A DNA stretch of 64,000 nucleotides from Coenobita brevimanus (Eukaryota > Arthropoda > Malacostraca > Decapoda > Coenobitidae). Below the pieces are notes generated by a model, which was not told the origin of the DNA, did not search any database, and saw only the letters and a program-made list of their open reading frames with translations. The stretch covers positions 36,809,322-36,873,321 of the forward strand of contig CM064732.1 of assembly GCA_032717465.1 (NCBI GenBank), written 5' to 3'. Of the stretch, positions 22,206-37,734 are shown in pieces. How positions within the stretch are numbered: the first letter of the stretch is position 1; every line of letters starts with the position of its first letter. A program made the position numbers and the translations under genes.

Positions 22206-22759
22206 TGGTTGGATATTTACCCGTCCCCGCCCGGAGTGGCTGGGGGATGGGTATTATTTTCACTCAGTTTGTGTGTGTGTCTGTCTGTCTGTTAACAGCT
22301 GTTGAAAACTACTGATGCGATTTTGACTAAAATTATAGGAATAATGGGCTATGACCTTCTGATCACCTGATTAAATTTGGGGCCAATTGGGCCAAGGCCC
22401 AGGCTGTAGGCCTCCCAAAACGTAAAAAACCGGGGAAGAGGAAAAACAGTTTTTTCGCCATAACTCCTTTCAAATTCGTAATATCGACATGAAACCAAAA
22501 CCTAAAGGTGCATCTTTCAAATCTGCATCCTAAAACATACCGCATTACATCAGGGGGTCCCCCCCCCCAGTTAGCTGAAGGGGGGTCAGTGTCAGGTTGG
22601 CCGGTCCTAAAATTTCAGATGACCATAAAATCGTCAATATTCACCCGATTTACTCCAAAATTTATATGTGACATCTTTGAGTAGATCCTGTTGTGTTTAT
22701 ACATCAGCACTAAAATGACTGCCGGGGACAGGTTTACTGTGCCTTGGCACAGCTTCTTG

Positions 22760-22811
<52 letters not shown>

Positions 22812-22812
22812 A
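22206..22812. repeat. Interspersed repeat with (GT)n end, inserted in LINE K
   Basis: About 600 bases splitting the K reading frame between QKKC (minus, near 22815) and VNIQPMITE (near 22210). It contains TGTGTGTCTGTCTGTCTGTT, CGATTTTGAC-AAA, GGGCCAATTGGGCCAAGG and TTTTTTCGCCATAACTCC, and ends in a (GT)n run at 22763-22810. The style is that of widely distributed marine-invertebrate repeats. Confidence 0.65.
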
Positions 22813-23231
22813 TTTCTTTTGAAATCTCTTTACTATCGTCGTAATGTTTGTAATTTTTTCTTTTAAATGCTTTTCTTTGAAATCTATGATTTGTTCACTC
22901 TTCTTAGACATCCAGGATGGTTTGTTAATGTAATTCTTTGTCGTAGTTTTTCGTTCGGCAGGCATCATTTGCATAGTAAATATTTCCCACATTTCATCAA
23001 CGTTATCCACCTGTAATAATTTCACCCATCTCGTGTATGCAGTTTCGTTTGTTGCAATAACGAAGTTAATTTTTTTAAAATAGAAAATAAGAGGATGTAT
23101 ATGCTGGTCTTACAATTTGTGTTAATTTTTAGTCATGTTATTATGACTCCTACTTTTAAAAATTTCACCAATATCACAAATTTATATGTCAATGGCTGTT
23201 GCTAGGGCAAGGTCCAACATATTACTTCCAT

Positions 23232-23233
<2 letters not shown>
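22813..23233 (-). pseudogene. CR1-like LINE 'K', endonuclease end and linker
   Basis: On the minus strand: NMLDLALATAID near 23222-23185 (the N-(I/M)-LDL block of the endonuclease), a degenerate SDH region (SRSHNNMT), then KLLQVDNVDEMWEIFTMQ and INKPSWMSKKSEQIIDFKEKH near 22935-22870. Its 5' side stops exactly at the GA microsatellite at 23234. Confidence 0.75.
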
Positions 23234-23281
<48 letters not shown>

Positions 23282-23299
23282 CAGACAGACAGACAGACA
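23234..23299. repeat. (GA)n(CAGA)n microsatellite
   Basis: About 21 GA units followed by five CAGA units. It directly borders the truncated LINE K. Confidence 0.95.
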
Positions 23300-24048
23300 A
23301 CTTGTACAACAGAGATAACAGAGCGAATTTATAATGTCACAGGGATACACACTTCAATGCAACCTTGATCTAAGTGTCTGTACAGAAGATAAGTTTCAGA
23401 ATCTTTTGGTTGCAATTAACCTTGTTTCAAACCCCTTCGTGCCAAGATCATAATAAAATCATATGATGGTAGGAAAAACTAATATAAAAAAAGAAAGAGA
23501 GAGAGAACGTGACGACAGCAGAGTTGATTGTGGTTGTTTGTGATGTGGTCTCTCCTCTCTATTTCTGTTCCACGCCATACACACTCCAGCCTTGAGATAC
23601 GTTGCTTCAAACTTTTCTCTCAGTAGAGGTAAACTTACAGAATGTTTTGACTTGAAGCTGCTGTTGATGGTTGTTTTTTTTTACGATGATAAGGGTAGTT
23701 GAGACTCACTCGCCCACCTGTTAGCACTCATTCTTATCTCTGAGACTGTGTCGATGCCTTTTTTCAATTTACTATGGCTACTTTTATTCGTTATACTAAT
23801 CAGCTGATGAATTGAGAAGTTGAAAAATATCGCCATGAAGACATTCATTGCTGCAATGACGAAATTTCTTTTGTAGCCTCACTGTTGTCAGACAAATTCA
23901 CTCATTTGTAAGAGGAATGTACAGTATGTTGTACGACAAGAAATCCGTTGTACTTCAGAGAACGGATTCTGAAGTCAACGAGTAGAGTTGGACTTGTAAA
24001 TCATAAACTGCGTATAAAGAACCTCTTGAACCTCTAATCTCTGTCAGC

Positions 24049-24092
<44 letters not shown>

Positions 24093-24356
24093 TAGAAATT
24101 TTGACCTCTCGTTTTCCTTAGCACCCACTGTAAGACTATCTTGTTTCCATAAACTTTAACTCCACTGTTAATGACACTGAATCACTTCTCATTTCCTTAA
24201 CTCTTGAACCAATCTGCCTGTGTTCATCCTAAAAATATCCCTCCCCTCCTAACTCATGAGCCTCAGGTTTTAACATTCTCCATTAAATAATAACTGCTTC
24301 TCCTAGTGAAACTCTTGAACCCATTATTAACTAGAATGGCACCCAGTATAGCGCAT
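23300..24356. other. No recognisable gene; poly(T) run
   Basis: Contains a 38-base T run at 24052-24089, which could be the A tail of a minus-strand retrocopy, though I recognise nothing upstream of it. Between 24090 and 24480, loose repeats of (C)CACTGTTAA / AACTCTTGAACC suggest an old degenerate minisatellite. Confidence 0.4.
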
Positions 24357-24913
24357 ACCTCCTCCAAGGTCCAACGGTAATCAAGTCTAATCCAGTATAA
24401 ATTGCAACACCATAATTTTAAACTACCCATAACTCTTAATCAGAATTTTTAAACTCACTGTAACAGCCAACGAAACAGTGCATATCGTTTTTGTAACTGT
24501 ACGGCAGCTGGAAAAAGAGTATCCCCCTAGAAAAGCATATTTAAATCCGCTAAATCCGGAATATTATATGGATCCGCGCCAAACTGTATACATTCGTAGA
24601 TACCAACATCCTAAATATGCATGATTTTTTTCATCAAGATCCATGAAATATTCACTGAAAAATTAACGAAAATGTCGAAAAACGCCCTATCTCGCAATGT
24701 TAAAGAAAGTGAAAAAAATAAAATCTTGGATCCGCACCTTTATCCGGATCCACACCAAAATTTAATGGAGTCTATTCTGGGCCAAGGCCCATTCTTCTAC
24801 CACGTCTCCTGGAAATCCGGCCAGTAGTTGTTGTGTACTCTTGCACATAATCCAACCTACCAACAAACAAACAAACGAACAGAGACGAAAACATAACCTC
24901 CTTGAAGGAGGTA
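24357..24913. mobile_element. Probable non-autonomous element with ~14-bp terminal inverted repeats
   Basis: The left end TACCTCCTCCAAGG (24357-24370) and right end CCTTGAAGGAGGTA (24900-24913) are inverted repeats with one mismatch. The right end is also a perfect palindrome (ACCTCCTT-G-AAGGAGGT). The interior has ATCCGGATCC blocks, GGGCCAAGGCCC and AACAAACAAACAAACGAAC, shared in type with 16003-16345. There is no coding capacity. Absence of a clear target-site duplication keeps the class open. Confidence 0.6.
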
Positions 24914-25509
24914 ACTAACACCTCTTCTCTTTCCATAATTCCAGAAGGTAGCCGTTAGCACTTACTCTCATAACTGCCCCTTTTTACGAAGGCAAAGTAT
25001 TGAACAATCCAAAGCTTTTATAACCCATTCAATACAGTGACGATTTTTCTAGTTTAATCTCGCTACCTCCAGTCAGCTTTACTCAACTGAGGAAAGGCCC
25101 TTCGTAGTGTAGACACTATTGAAGGCTATATCTAATGCCTCCAGTTTAAAAGGCCTCTTTTAAGATGAATAATGCCCAAAGACAGCCTGAATAGTACAAT
25201 GATAAAAGTCATCGCACCTACAGTAGTGGCTGCGGACAGAGATGCATGGAAATATTTTATTTTGTTGTCAAAAACTCTTTTATTCAGTTTAAAAGGTTTA
25301 AATCTACTTCCACTAACCCATGGACTGCTCGACTTTCTTTGAGCTGAATATAATATCCTTAATTAGCTTCGATATATAATAAACACAATAGTATCCATGG
25401 CAAGAAGGGATAAAAAGGTTGTGATGTTCGGCGGCTTTATTCACGTGAATTTCATACGCTTCCAAGATTAATGACGCACCATTCTTGTTAGTTTACTACT
25501 GTGGATACT
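24914..25509. other. No recognisable feature
   Basis: No frame, tandem repeat or in-window similarity seen. Confidence 0.4.
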
Positions 25510-25645
25510 CATCAACACTTCCACAATGGATACTGTTTTTATTCTCGCTGATTCTATACTATCTCAGTGGTTTTATATACATCTGGTACTGAAGAATTTA
25601 ACAAAGGCTGTATCCAACTCATCCAGATCAAAAAGTCTTCTACAT

Positions 25646-25900
25646 GGGCGTCCGGAGGGGGGGGGGCAAGGGGGGGGCAGTTGCCCCCCTTCGAATTCCA
25701 AAGTGCTTCAGTTCTTGTTCAAGGATGACTGAGTGATTTGAGTCGATTCATCCATGCTGTCATTTTATGCATTTGATGTAAGTTATGTAACTCATGTACC
25801 TATTTGGAGTGTGTGTATTTTGATATATTATAACCGCACATATATGTATAAAACCTTTTATTTTGCTCCCCCTTACAAAAAATCCTGCGGACGTCCCAGT
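25646..25900. mobile_element. Short MITE-like element with GGACGC(C)-type inverted ends
   Basis: The left end TGGGCGTCCGGAGG (25646-25659) and right end CCTGCGGACGTCCCA (25885-25899) are near-perfect inverted repeats over 14 bases. The interior contains GGGGGGCAGTTGCCCCCC (25671-25688), a perfect hairpin. There is no coding capacity. RT-like scraps lie on both sides, so it may have landed in a LINE remnant. The target-site duplication is not clear. Confidence 0.6.
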
Positions 25901-25972
25901 GAAGTAAATATAATCGTCTGCGAACAGTACAAAACTGGTAGAAAAAGAGGCCTTCACAGGATTTTAGGATGA
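25901..25972 (-). pseudogene. LINE RT scrap with FADD motif
   Basis: A short minus-strand frame reads [17 protein letters not shown], which fits RT catalytic motif C. After the MITE-like element, 25645-25520 (minus) reads LFDLDELDTAFVKFF, compatible with the following RT helix. Too short to place in a family. Confidence 0.45.
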
Positions 25973-25984
25973 ATATTCTTCTGT

Positions 25985-26096
25985 ATATCTATCTATCTAT
26001 CGATCTATCTATCTATCTATCTATCTACATATCTATATATATACATATATACTGTATATATATACATATATGTATATATATCTATCTATCTATCTA

Positions 26097-26132
<36 letters not shown>
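25985..26132. repeat. (TATC)n / (AT)n compound microsatellite
   Basis: TATC units at about 25988-26028 and 26080-26100 enclose ATAC/TATA-rich sequence, followed by about 17 AT units to 26132. Confidence 0.93.
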
Positions 26133-26136
<4 letters not shown>

Positions 26137-26139
26137 TTC

Positions 26140-26450
26140 ATGATCGGCATTTGTCCAAGTTTCGGACATCTCAGAACCACACTTCGCATTAGAACAAGTG
26201 CTCTGCAACTCGATACGGCCACAAAGCACAAATCCAAGTGAGAACCATTTCTGAACAGCTTGCATCACCACCACCACCACCATCAACATCACAGCCACCA
26301 CCAGAACCACAGCTACCACTCCAACCATCATCATTAAGGCTAACATCAGTACCACCACCACCACCACCACAGCTACCCTCACGGCCATCATCATAGCTAC
26401 CACCACTATTACTACCCACCACAGCTACCACCGTTTTATGCTGAAAAAAA
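26140..26450. repeat. Repeat 'gamma' with embedded CAC/CAT triplet minisatellite, copy 1
   Basis: Aligns with 37990-38310: ACTTCGC-TT-A-CAAGTG, GGCCA-AAAGCAC, GCCATTTCTGAACAGCT, then an irregular ACC/CAC/CAT run with recurrent CACAGCTACCA. Valine/methionine- and glycine-rich frames across it are repeat artefacts. Confidence 0.7.
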
Positions 26451-26503
26451 TTGTCAGTTCATAGCATCAGTGACGTAACAGACATCAGACTGTGGATGTG
26501 CAG

Positions 26504-26506
<3 letters not shown>

Positions 26507-26576
<70 letters not shown>
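26507..26576. repeat. (CT)n(CA)n compound microsatellite
   Basis: About 16 CT units followed by about 19 CA units. Confidence 0.95.
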
Positions 26577-26578
<2 letters not shown>

Positions 26579-26782
26579 AAACTCCACGGAAGTGCCCCAC
26601 CGTCTCTTCCAGTGCGCGTACGGTAACACCAATGGGACCATAATTAGGTTCCAAAACGCCCTTCACAAAATTTCAATCGACGTTAAACTGAAACTGGCCC
26701 ATCTGGGACCCAGTCTGAACTATTCGCCAAATTTCGTCAAATTCAGTTTTCCCTGATTTAGCTACACACACACACACACAGG
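26577..26782. repeat. Repeat 'delta' copy 1, ending in (AC)n
   Basis: Aligns with 37240-37440 and 37740-37930: TCCACGGAA-TGCCC, A-TGGGACCAT, GAAACTGAAA-TGG-CCATCTG-GACCCA, AAATTTCATCGAAATC-style block, then an AC run. It follows a microsatellite and ends in one, as the other copies do. Confidence 0.65.
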
Positions 26783-28198
26783 ATTTTAGTACATCAGATA
26801 TGTAGGTTTTGGCTTCATCCTTTCTAGTTTATTTTTGTGCATCATTAGTATTTTCTTCTGTATTATTTATGCGAAGTATATATGTCGTTATCTAAGGTAT
26901 GACAGTGGTAGACTTTTTTGCAACGAGAGTATTAATAATGTATGGCTTCTGTGACATTTTGTGCAAAGTACCACACCTTTGGACTTCTTCCTTGTCACTG
27001 TCTTTCTATATATGACTGGCTTATATATTTTTTATATTGCAGTATTGCTTGAAAGTATGGCGATTGCAGACCTTAAGCTTTATAACCTTGTTTCTGTATA
27101 TGTTCTGTATATGACACTTGCATTCTTTACTCTGAAGATGGGAGGTGAAGGTCACATAACCTCCCGACATCAAATTTTAGTCACCTACTAGTTATTTGCC
27201 GCAATAACCCATATGATGATGACAGACATTAATCTTACTTAAATGACTAGAAAAATCTTTTGTGGTATTTATGTAAATTGTGCAAATACAACAGAACTTT
27301 GAATTTCATGGAAGAGAATTGCAATTATTTCAGAACGTGTGATTGTTAATGCTTTTATTCTTGCCATTGGCAGACTATTTTAGGCAACTCAGCAAAATAG
27401 GTAACAGGGATATGGTAATGAACCGAGTGTAGACATTTTCGTTGTAAGCTCTGCTCTTTCTCTCTTCCCTTTAAATTCCACTTGGTACCATTCCTATAAA
27501 TTTCCCTACTGGTGATTCTGCCCTACATCGTGTTGTTTCTATGTTAGTGCATGATCAATTGGTGGAAGGTGTGGCAGGTGTGGGAGAGGGCTTCCAGTTC
27601 GTAGGCATATGTATCCTCAAAGCTCGAGGATCTAGCGTGCTGAGCCCTTCTCTTATGCGTTATTTTCTCTCAACGTAAGCTATTTTCAACCAGTCATAGC
27701 TCCGCAATTACAGCACCTAGAACTTTCAGTTAAAGATCAGAATACTCAGCAATCCTTCATCTCTCCATTGCAAGTGTCCCCAGATATATTTATTGGTGGA
27801 GGTGTTGTGGAGGCAGGAGATGATGAATGGAGGCAATCTGGGGGGTCATGTGAAGATGTTTTGGGGGTGGGAGGCGATGAATGAAGACTTTTTTTTTTTT
27901 TTTCTTTTTTGAGGGAGGGGTCGTGCGAGGCTGTGTTGATACGAGCAGGTGTGTCAGTGGCTACGGCTCTTAGGCTGCATGCCTGCCTCGCCCACACGGG
28001 GAGTCCCTACTTGCACCTGCCACACTTCCCCTTGCTCTTGGCACTCGTCTCCACCGCCCCTTGCCACTGCTGCTGAAAGATTCATCATCCCTTGTACGTG
28101 TGACAAAGAGAGCAACAAAGTCCAAGACCTGTTACACATGGCTTGTTGCGAAAGATCACTTTCACTTTCCTGCAAGTATGTGTTTCTTTTCTTACACA
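26783..28198. other. No recognisable gene
   Basis: Mixed single-copy-looking sequence. It includes an 18-base T-rich run near 27886-27910 and a GC-richer stretch 27930-28150 that could be LINE B leader or older sequence. Small frames at 26961-27191 (hydrophobic) and 27746-28229 have no recognisable motif and I do not call them. Confidence 0.4.
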
Positions 28199-31955
<3,757 letters not shown>

Positions 31956-31959
31956 TCCT

Positions 31960-32400
31960 GGTTATTTTAACACTTTTGTTGTTACCTGAGATTCTTTTCT
32001 TTTCCCCACACTTATCCTTTATTTCTATATTCTTTGGTAGAAATGTGATTAACTTGGCTAAGGTCCTACTGCAACTACAGGAACTACTTAGACTTATTAC
32101 AGTATTACAGTAGTTTACTATCACAAAAATTCCAGTTTACATGTATATTGCATTATATTACCTTAACACTTATTTGCATTTGCACTTCAAGTTCACTTTT
32201 GATGTTACTCGAGCCAGTTTTCTTTTTCCCAAACTTTTCCTTATATTATAAATTCTTTTTTACAGGAGTCACTTACTTGGCTAATGTGGTAACGCACTAA
32301 AGAAAACGCACAAAATTATTTGTTTACTGTCACACAAAATCAGTTAGCACGATTATTGCACTGTATCACCGTAACTTGATATAAAACCACTCCTCAGTTC
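31960..32400. repeat. Diverged direct duplication, ~225-bp units
   Basis: 31966-32190 and 32194-32400 align in order: ACTTTTG-TGTTAC, TTTTCTTTT-CCCA-ACTT-TCCTTA, TT-AACTTGGCTAA-GT, TTTACT(A/G)TCAC-AAAAT, TTGCA-T-TATCACC/TTACC-TAAC. Identity is perhaps 65-70% by eye. No open frame. Confidence 0.55.
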
Positions 32401-32594
32401 TTGCTCCGAAAGATCACTCACTCTTCACACCAACAGTTGTTTTCTATACTGGATGATACGAAACCACTGAACACTTTTTGTCGTAATATGTATTTTCAGT
32501 ATCGTAGTTCTCCTTATGTTCTAGGGCTAAAGCTTTTTTTTTTTTTTTTGTACACTCTTACTTCATATTTTTTATTGTATCGTTTATAAAGGCT

Positions 32595-32865
32595 CCAACA
32601 TGCTTGCATATATCGGCCTCGGTAACCCAATAGCGGCTGTCCATGCTGCTAGTTCCTTGGCAGCCTTCCTGCTCAGTACTTTATCCCTAAGGTCACATTC
32701 TATGACCTCATCCCACGTGTTTTTACGGTCTGCTACCCGCCATTCTACTCCCGACTTTCACATTTACCACTTTCTGCACCCAAATGTCATCCTCCAAACT
32801 CTTCCTATGCCCAAACCATCTCAATCTTCCCTTCCTCATCACAGCACCAATACGCTTCGCTAAAT
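32595..32865 (-). pseudogene. C-terminal fragment of another LINE RT
   Basis: The minus strand reads LAKRIGAVMRKGRLRWFGHR near 32865-32806, then KSLEDDIWVQKVVNVKV. After one frameshift it reads VADRKNTWDEVIECDLRDKV, then AAKELAAWTAAIG. The RLRWFGH block and the W-x-D/E-V continuation are typical LINE C-termini. It differs from A-C and E, so it is a separate family. It is 5'-truncated just before LINE C starts. Confidence 0.75.
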
Positions 32866-32917
32866 TAATATCAGTCTTACTTCACTAAATGAATATCAGT
32901 CCTTCCTTTTGCAAGTA

Positions 32918-35900
32918 AGTGGGTTCGCGGAGGGTTAGTGCCACTCCCCGGAGAGCAACTAACTAAAAATACGAACATGAAGCCTCGGACCAGGACTGAC
33001 CAAAAGATGACGCCTAAGGACCGAACAAAAGACTTGGTACGGATAGCTACATGGAATGTAAGGGGTGCAAATGATGAGGTGAAAGAGAGAGAGATTGTAC
33101 AGGTGCTTGAGGGCGCAAAAATGGATGTATGTGGATTAACCGCAACTAAATTTAGAGGTGAGAGTGTGAGATAATGGGAGTATGTATGGGGTATATGTGC
33201 AGGAGTAGGTGAGAATGAGAGGGCAAAAGAAGGAGTCTGTATTGTTGTAAGTAACGGATGGAAGAAAAACATAAGAGAGTATGGATCAGTTGGCTCAAGG
33301 ATTGTGTGGGTAAGAATGAAAGTTGAACTGTAAATGTGGGTGATTATGTGTGTGTATGCGTCAATGCAAGGTCGTGCAAGTAGAGTGAGAGAAGAGTTCT
33401 GGACAAATGTGGAAGCGTGCTTGGAAAAGTTTGAAAGGAATGAGAGAGTGTTCTTGTTTGGAGATATGAATGGAAAAGTGGGGAATGTGAAGGTGGATGG
33501 AGTAGTTAGTAAGTCTGGTGTACCTGCAGAGGTGGATGAGAATGGCAGTGCTTTAGTGGACATTTGTGCCGGGAGGGGGTTGGTGATAGCTAATACCCTC
33601 TTCAGGCACAAAATGATCCACAGGTATACATGGCGAGTGATGAGGAGGGTGGATGGTGAACTGAGTGAACAGAAGGGAATGATTGATTATGTGTGTGTGT
33701 ATGAAAGGATGAGAAAGTGAATAATGGATGCAAGAGTATATAGAGGTTGGGGGAGTGGACTTTCAGACCACCACTTGGTGATGGTCAGAATCAGTGTCCA
33801 AACAAAGTGGAGAAATAGAAGGGAAGGACAGGAGGAAGTAGTTCGTACAAGGAGGGTGGAAAAGTTACAAGAGGATGGAAAAAAGGCAGAATATAAGAGG
33901 GAAGTGGAGGAGCAATTGTGTAAGTAGAGATTGGAGCAGATGGGGGACATAGAAGATGTGTGTAAGATATTCACGGAAAAAATATGTGCCGCATGTGAGG
34001 TGGTGTGTAGGCTGACGAGAAGACGAAAGAGGATGCAAGGAACAACATGGTGGACTGAAGAGGTGAGAGAGGCTGTGGCACAAAAGAAGAAGCATATAGT
34101 GTGTGGATGAGAAACAGGGGCATGGAAGAAGCTGAGAGACGGAAGAGAGAGTTATATGTAGAGAGGAAGGGAGAGGTGAAAAGATTAGTGAGAGAGAGTA
34201 AGAAGAGAGTGGATGAGGAATTTGGAAGGAATTTGAGTGTAAAGTGGAGGGAATGTAAGAAAATGTTCTGGAAAGAGGTAAAGAGAGTCAGACAGGATGC
34301 CAAAGAAGTTATTTGGGGAGTGAAAGATAAAAATGGTAGGTTCCTAGTGGAGAAGGGAGAAAAAGTGAGCAGATGGAAAGAACACTTCAATGAATTGTTG
34401 AACGTAGAGAATGAAAGTAATGCAAGTACTGTATAAGTGGCTGGGAGAAGGGGGGATGTGAGAAGAGAGGAAGAAATCAATAGGATGGAAGTTGTGGAAG
34501 CAATGAAGAAAGTTAAAATGAGGAAAGACCTAGGAATTGACAGAGTATGTGGTGAAATGCTGAAGCATGGTGGAGAGATAGTAGTAGAATGGATATGGAA
34601 GATGTGCAGATTGGCCTGGGAGGAAGGTAGAGTCCCGGAGGATTGGAAGTCAAGTATAATTGTTCCAATGTAGAAAGGAAAAAGGGAAAAAGGATTGTGT
34701 GGTAATTATAGGGGCATTTGCCTTCTTAGTGTAATAGGAAAAGTATATGGTAGGATACTTATTGACAGAGTTAGGGAAAAGAGGAATTAGTCTGAGAAGA
34801 ACAGGGAGGATTTAGGAAGGGAAGAGGTTGTGCAGATCAGGTAGTCATTCTTCGATCCTTAGTGGAAAAGCTTCTAGAGAAGGGAAAGAAGTTGTATGCA
34901 GCCTTCATGGATTTGGAGAATGCATATGACAGGGTGGATAGACAAGGATTGTGGAAAGTATTAAGAATATATGGAGTAGATGGGAAGTTGCTGAATGCCG
35001 TGAAGAGTATGTATTAGGGTGTCAAGGCTGCAGTGCGTGTGGATGGTGAACTGAGTGAATTTTTCTATTTGAAGGTTGGATTGAAACAAGGATGTGTCAT
35101 GTCTCCATGGCTGTTCAGTCTGTATATGGATGGGGTTATAAAAGAGATACAAGGTAGGGCAGTGGATGTTGGAGTGACCCTAGTAAGAGAGGGCAGTGTT
35201 TGGAAACTCCATGTACTGTTGTTTGCAGATGATACTGTGTTGTTAAGTAAAGACCAAAGGGAGCTGCAAGGCTTGGTGGATGAGTTTGGGAGAATGTGTG
35301 AGAAACGGAATCTAAAGGTGAATGTAGGGAAGAATAAAGTTATGGTCTTCGAAAGAAATAAAGTTAGTGAGCGTACAGTGCGATTGGATGGTGAGGAAAT
35401 GGAGAATGTGAGTGCATTTAAGTACTTGGGTAGTGTGATGAGTAGGGATGGAAGTTTAGAGGGTGAAGTATTTGAAACGGTGCAGCAGGGAAGGAAGGTT
35501 GCTGGCTCCTTGAAAGCAGTGATAAGAAACAGGGAAGTGAGCATGGAAGTGAAAAAGCTACTAACCGACAGTATTGTTATACAACTCTAACGTATGGACG
35601 TGACGCTTGGACCTTGTTGGACGGACAGAAGTCAAGAGTGAGAGCAGTGGAAATAAGTTATTTGAGAGGAGTATGTTGAGTCACATGGAGAGACAGGCTG
35701 ACAAATGAGGAAGTGAAGGAGCGATGTGGTGTGGATGTGGATGTGATAGGAAGCGTTAGGAGAAATACATTAAGGTGGTTTGGCCATGTGGAGAGGATGG
35801 AGAGTGAGAAACTGATGAGGAGTGTGTATGTGAGTGAGGGGAGGGAGGGAGAGGGATGAGGAGGCCAAGGATGAGATGGAGGGATGGAGTGGAGAGGGAT

Positions 35901-36040
35901 ATGAGAGAGGGGGTGTGTGAGCCGGGAGCAGGGCAGTGAAATGGATGGGGACAGAGCGACATGGAGGCGATATGTTTGTGGCCATCCCTTAAGGGATTGA
36001 GACGTCTGGCAATAGATAGATAGGTAGATAGATAGATAGA
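32918..36040 (+). mobile_element. LINE 'C' (A/C family), near full length
   Basis: Starts with the same leader as A (GTGGGTT-GC-GAGGGTTAGTG) and ends at GACGTCTGGC (36001-36010), followed by a (GATA)n tail to 36040. Length is about 3.1 kb, equal to A without its insertion. C has no internal insertion and served as the empty-site reference for D1. Confidence 0.85.
33040..35990 (+). pseudogene. Endonuclease-RT polyprotein of LINE C (inactive)
   Basis: In order: VRIATWNVRGANDEVKE (33037-33087), VCGLTATKFRGE (endonuclease glutamate position read as T-A-T-K), CVYASMQGRASRVREEFW, RVFLFGDMNGKVGN (33441-33480), IDYVCVYERMRK, GLSDHHLVMVRI (33760-33795), the linker, EAMKKVKMRKDLGIDRV (34500-34545), then NYRGICLLSVIGKVYGR (34702-34755). 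RT motif A is frameshifted near 34900 (FMDLENAYDRVDRQGL-like). Motif B is KQGCVMSPWLFSLYMDGV (35085-35140) and motif C LLFADDTVLLSKD (35218-35256). At least ten stops or shifts, so it is dead. Confidence 0.85.
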
Positions 36041-36049
36041 CTTTTGCAA

Positions 36050-36977
36050 ATACTTATTCTCTATAATGAAAATTTTCTTTTAGTTTCCTATACCTTTTTT
36101 TTTTTTTCTTATTTATGCACAGATTTATACTACATGCGTTTCACTTCCCCTCACGCCCACGAAGTGTCAGGCTGGGTAATGTGGATGGTGGTGAGAGGAT
36201 AATGCATAGACACGGCGAACGTGATTGGATCGATGCTGGGGGGCCGTGAAGGGTGGCCAGAACACGACATTTTACTCTCTATGTAGTAATTCCCGCTCTC
36301 AGACTTCGTCTCGTCACTCGATAATGACGATACCGTCATCAGTTAAAACTCTCCCAATCGAACAGTCATTCAACTCCTTCTCCTGGATGAGCATGAGGCA
36401 AGGCAGGGATGGAGGTTGTAAGGGCTAAGGGGCCACTTGCGACGGCAAACGAATCCGATAATGTGGAAACAGAAATCACTTTTCCATATCCTGTAAGCCT
36501 ACGTCACACACTGGGCATCATATAGGATGGGTAGGAATTCAAAAGCTGGTGAGAAACACAAAACATCTATCTCCATCATCAGAGCCTCCCCGAACACCTG
36601 TTTTACTGTATTCTGGCCATGCTTGTCATCCACGCTGTAGGGATTAAGGAGTGTTTATTTTCTTCCCCTTAATTATGTGCATCCTGTTAGGGACATAAGA
36701 TTGTTGTGATACCCTTCTCTCTCTCTCTCTCTCACTCTCTCTCTCAGTTGTATTATTTCGTGTAAGCCTTCCACTCCCCTCTCATGTCTGTCTTTCTAAT
36801 CCCCTTCCTCTTTCCGTTTATTACATCTCTCCTATCTACTCATTTTGCATTGTTTAATAATCTGCCACTCACATTTTCAGCTCCCCTTCCTCAGTTTTCT
36901 GTTCTTTCATACATACTTACTTTCTTGCAGTCCATTGTTCCTTAGTTTTTATTTCTTGGGAGAATCAGAGGAGTGTA

Positions 36978-36978
<1 letters not shown>
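36050..36978. other. No recognisable gene; short (CT)n at 36715-36747
   Basis: I see no protein motif or repeat family here apart from the interrupted CT run and CT-rich sequence to about 36960. Confidence 0.45.
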
Positions 36979-37060
<82 letters not shown>

Positions 37061-37121
37061 GCAGAAAGAGAGACATATAGAGAGGGGGTGCGTACGTAGG
37101 TAGTAACAAACGGCAATGTTA

Positions 37122-37178
<57 letters not shown>
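36979..37178. repeat. (GA)n(CAGA)n and (CA)n microsatellites
   Basis: GA at 36979-37008, CAGA to about 37062, then after a 60-base gap about 28 CA units at 37122-37178. Confidence 0.95.
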
Positions 37179-37179
<1 letters not shown>

Positions 37180-37182
<3 letters not shown>

Positions 37183-37432
37183 GCACTTGCTTTAACGAGA
37201 GCCATTTCTGGACTGCACTTCACTTTCATGGGAACCAGTGATTTGTGCGTCGACAAAGGAGGAGCTTCACGGCTCTACTGCAACGTTTATCTGAAAAACC
37301 GGTGGAAACAGTAAGGGGTCTCAACACCCCTTCAGAATATTTCCATGAACACGAAACTGAAATGGGCTCATCTGTGACCCAATTGCAGTCTTCCTGCCAA
37401 GTTTCATTGAAATCCGATTCCAGTTTCGGCGG
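37180..37432. repeat. Repeat 'delta' copy 2
   Basis: Matches 26577-26782 in order (GAAACTGAAATGGGC-CATCTGTGACCCA, AGTTTCATTGAAATC). It lies between two CA arrays. Confidence 0.65.
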
Positions 37433-37652
<220 letters not shown>

Positions 37653-37734
37653 TGTACTGTAGTTTATTATATTCCCTTTGTGGCCCTATCGGGCCTCTCA
37701 GTGCTTGCTCAAATCACAGCCTTTTATGAAACGG

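Noticed and set aside
26098..26431. Val/Met-rich and Gly-rich minus-strand frames as a membrane or glycine-rich protein
   Set aside because: They arise from the CAC/CAT triplet part of repeat gamma. The same artefact appears at 38034-38328.
36979..37062. Possible CRISPR-like array (regular short repeats)
   Set aside because: GA and CAGA microsatellites with no spacers. The sequence context is eukaryotic, and no CRISPR or bacterial operon signals exist anywhere in the window.
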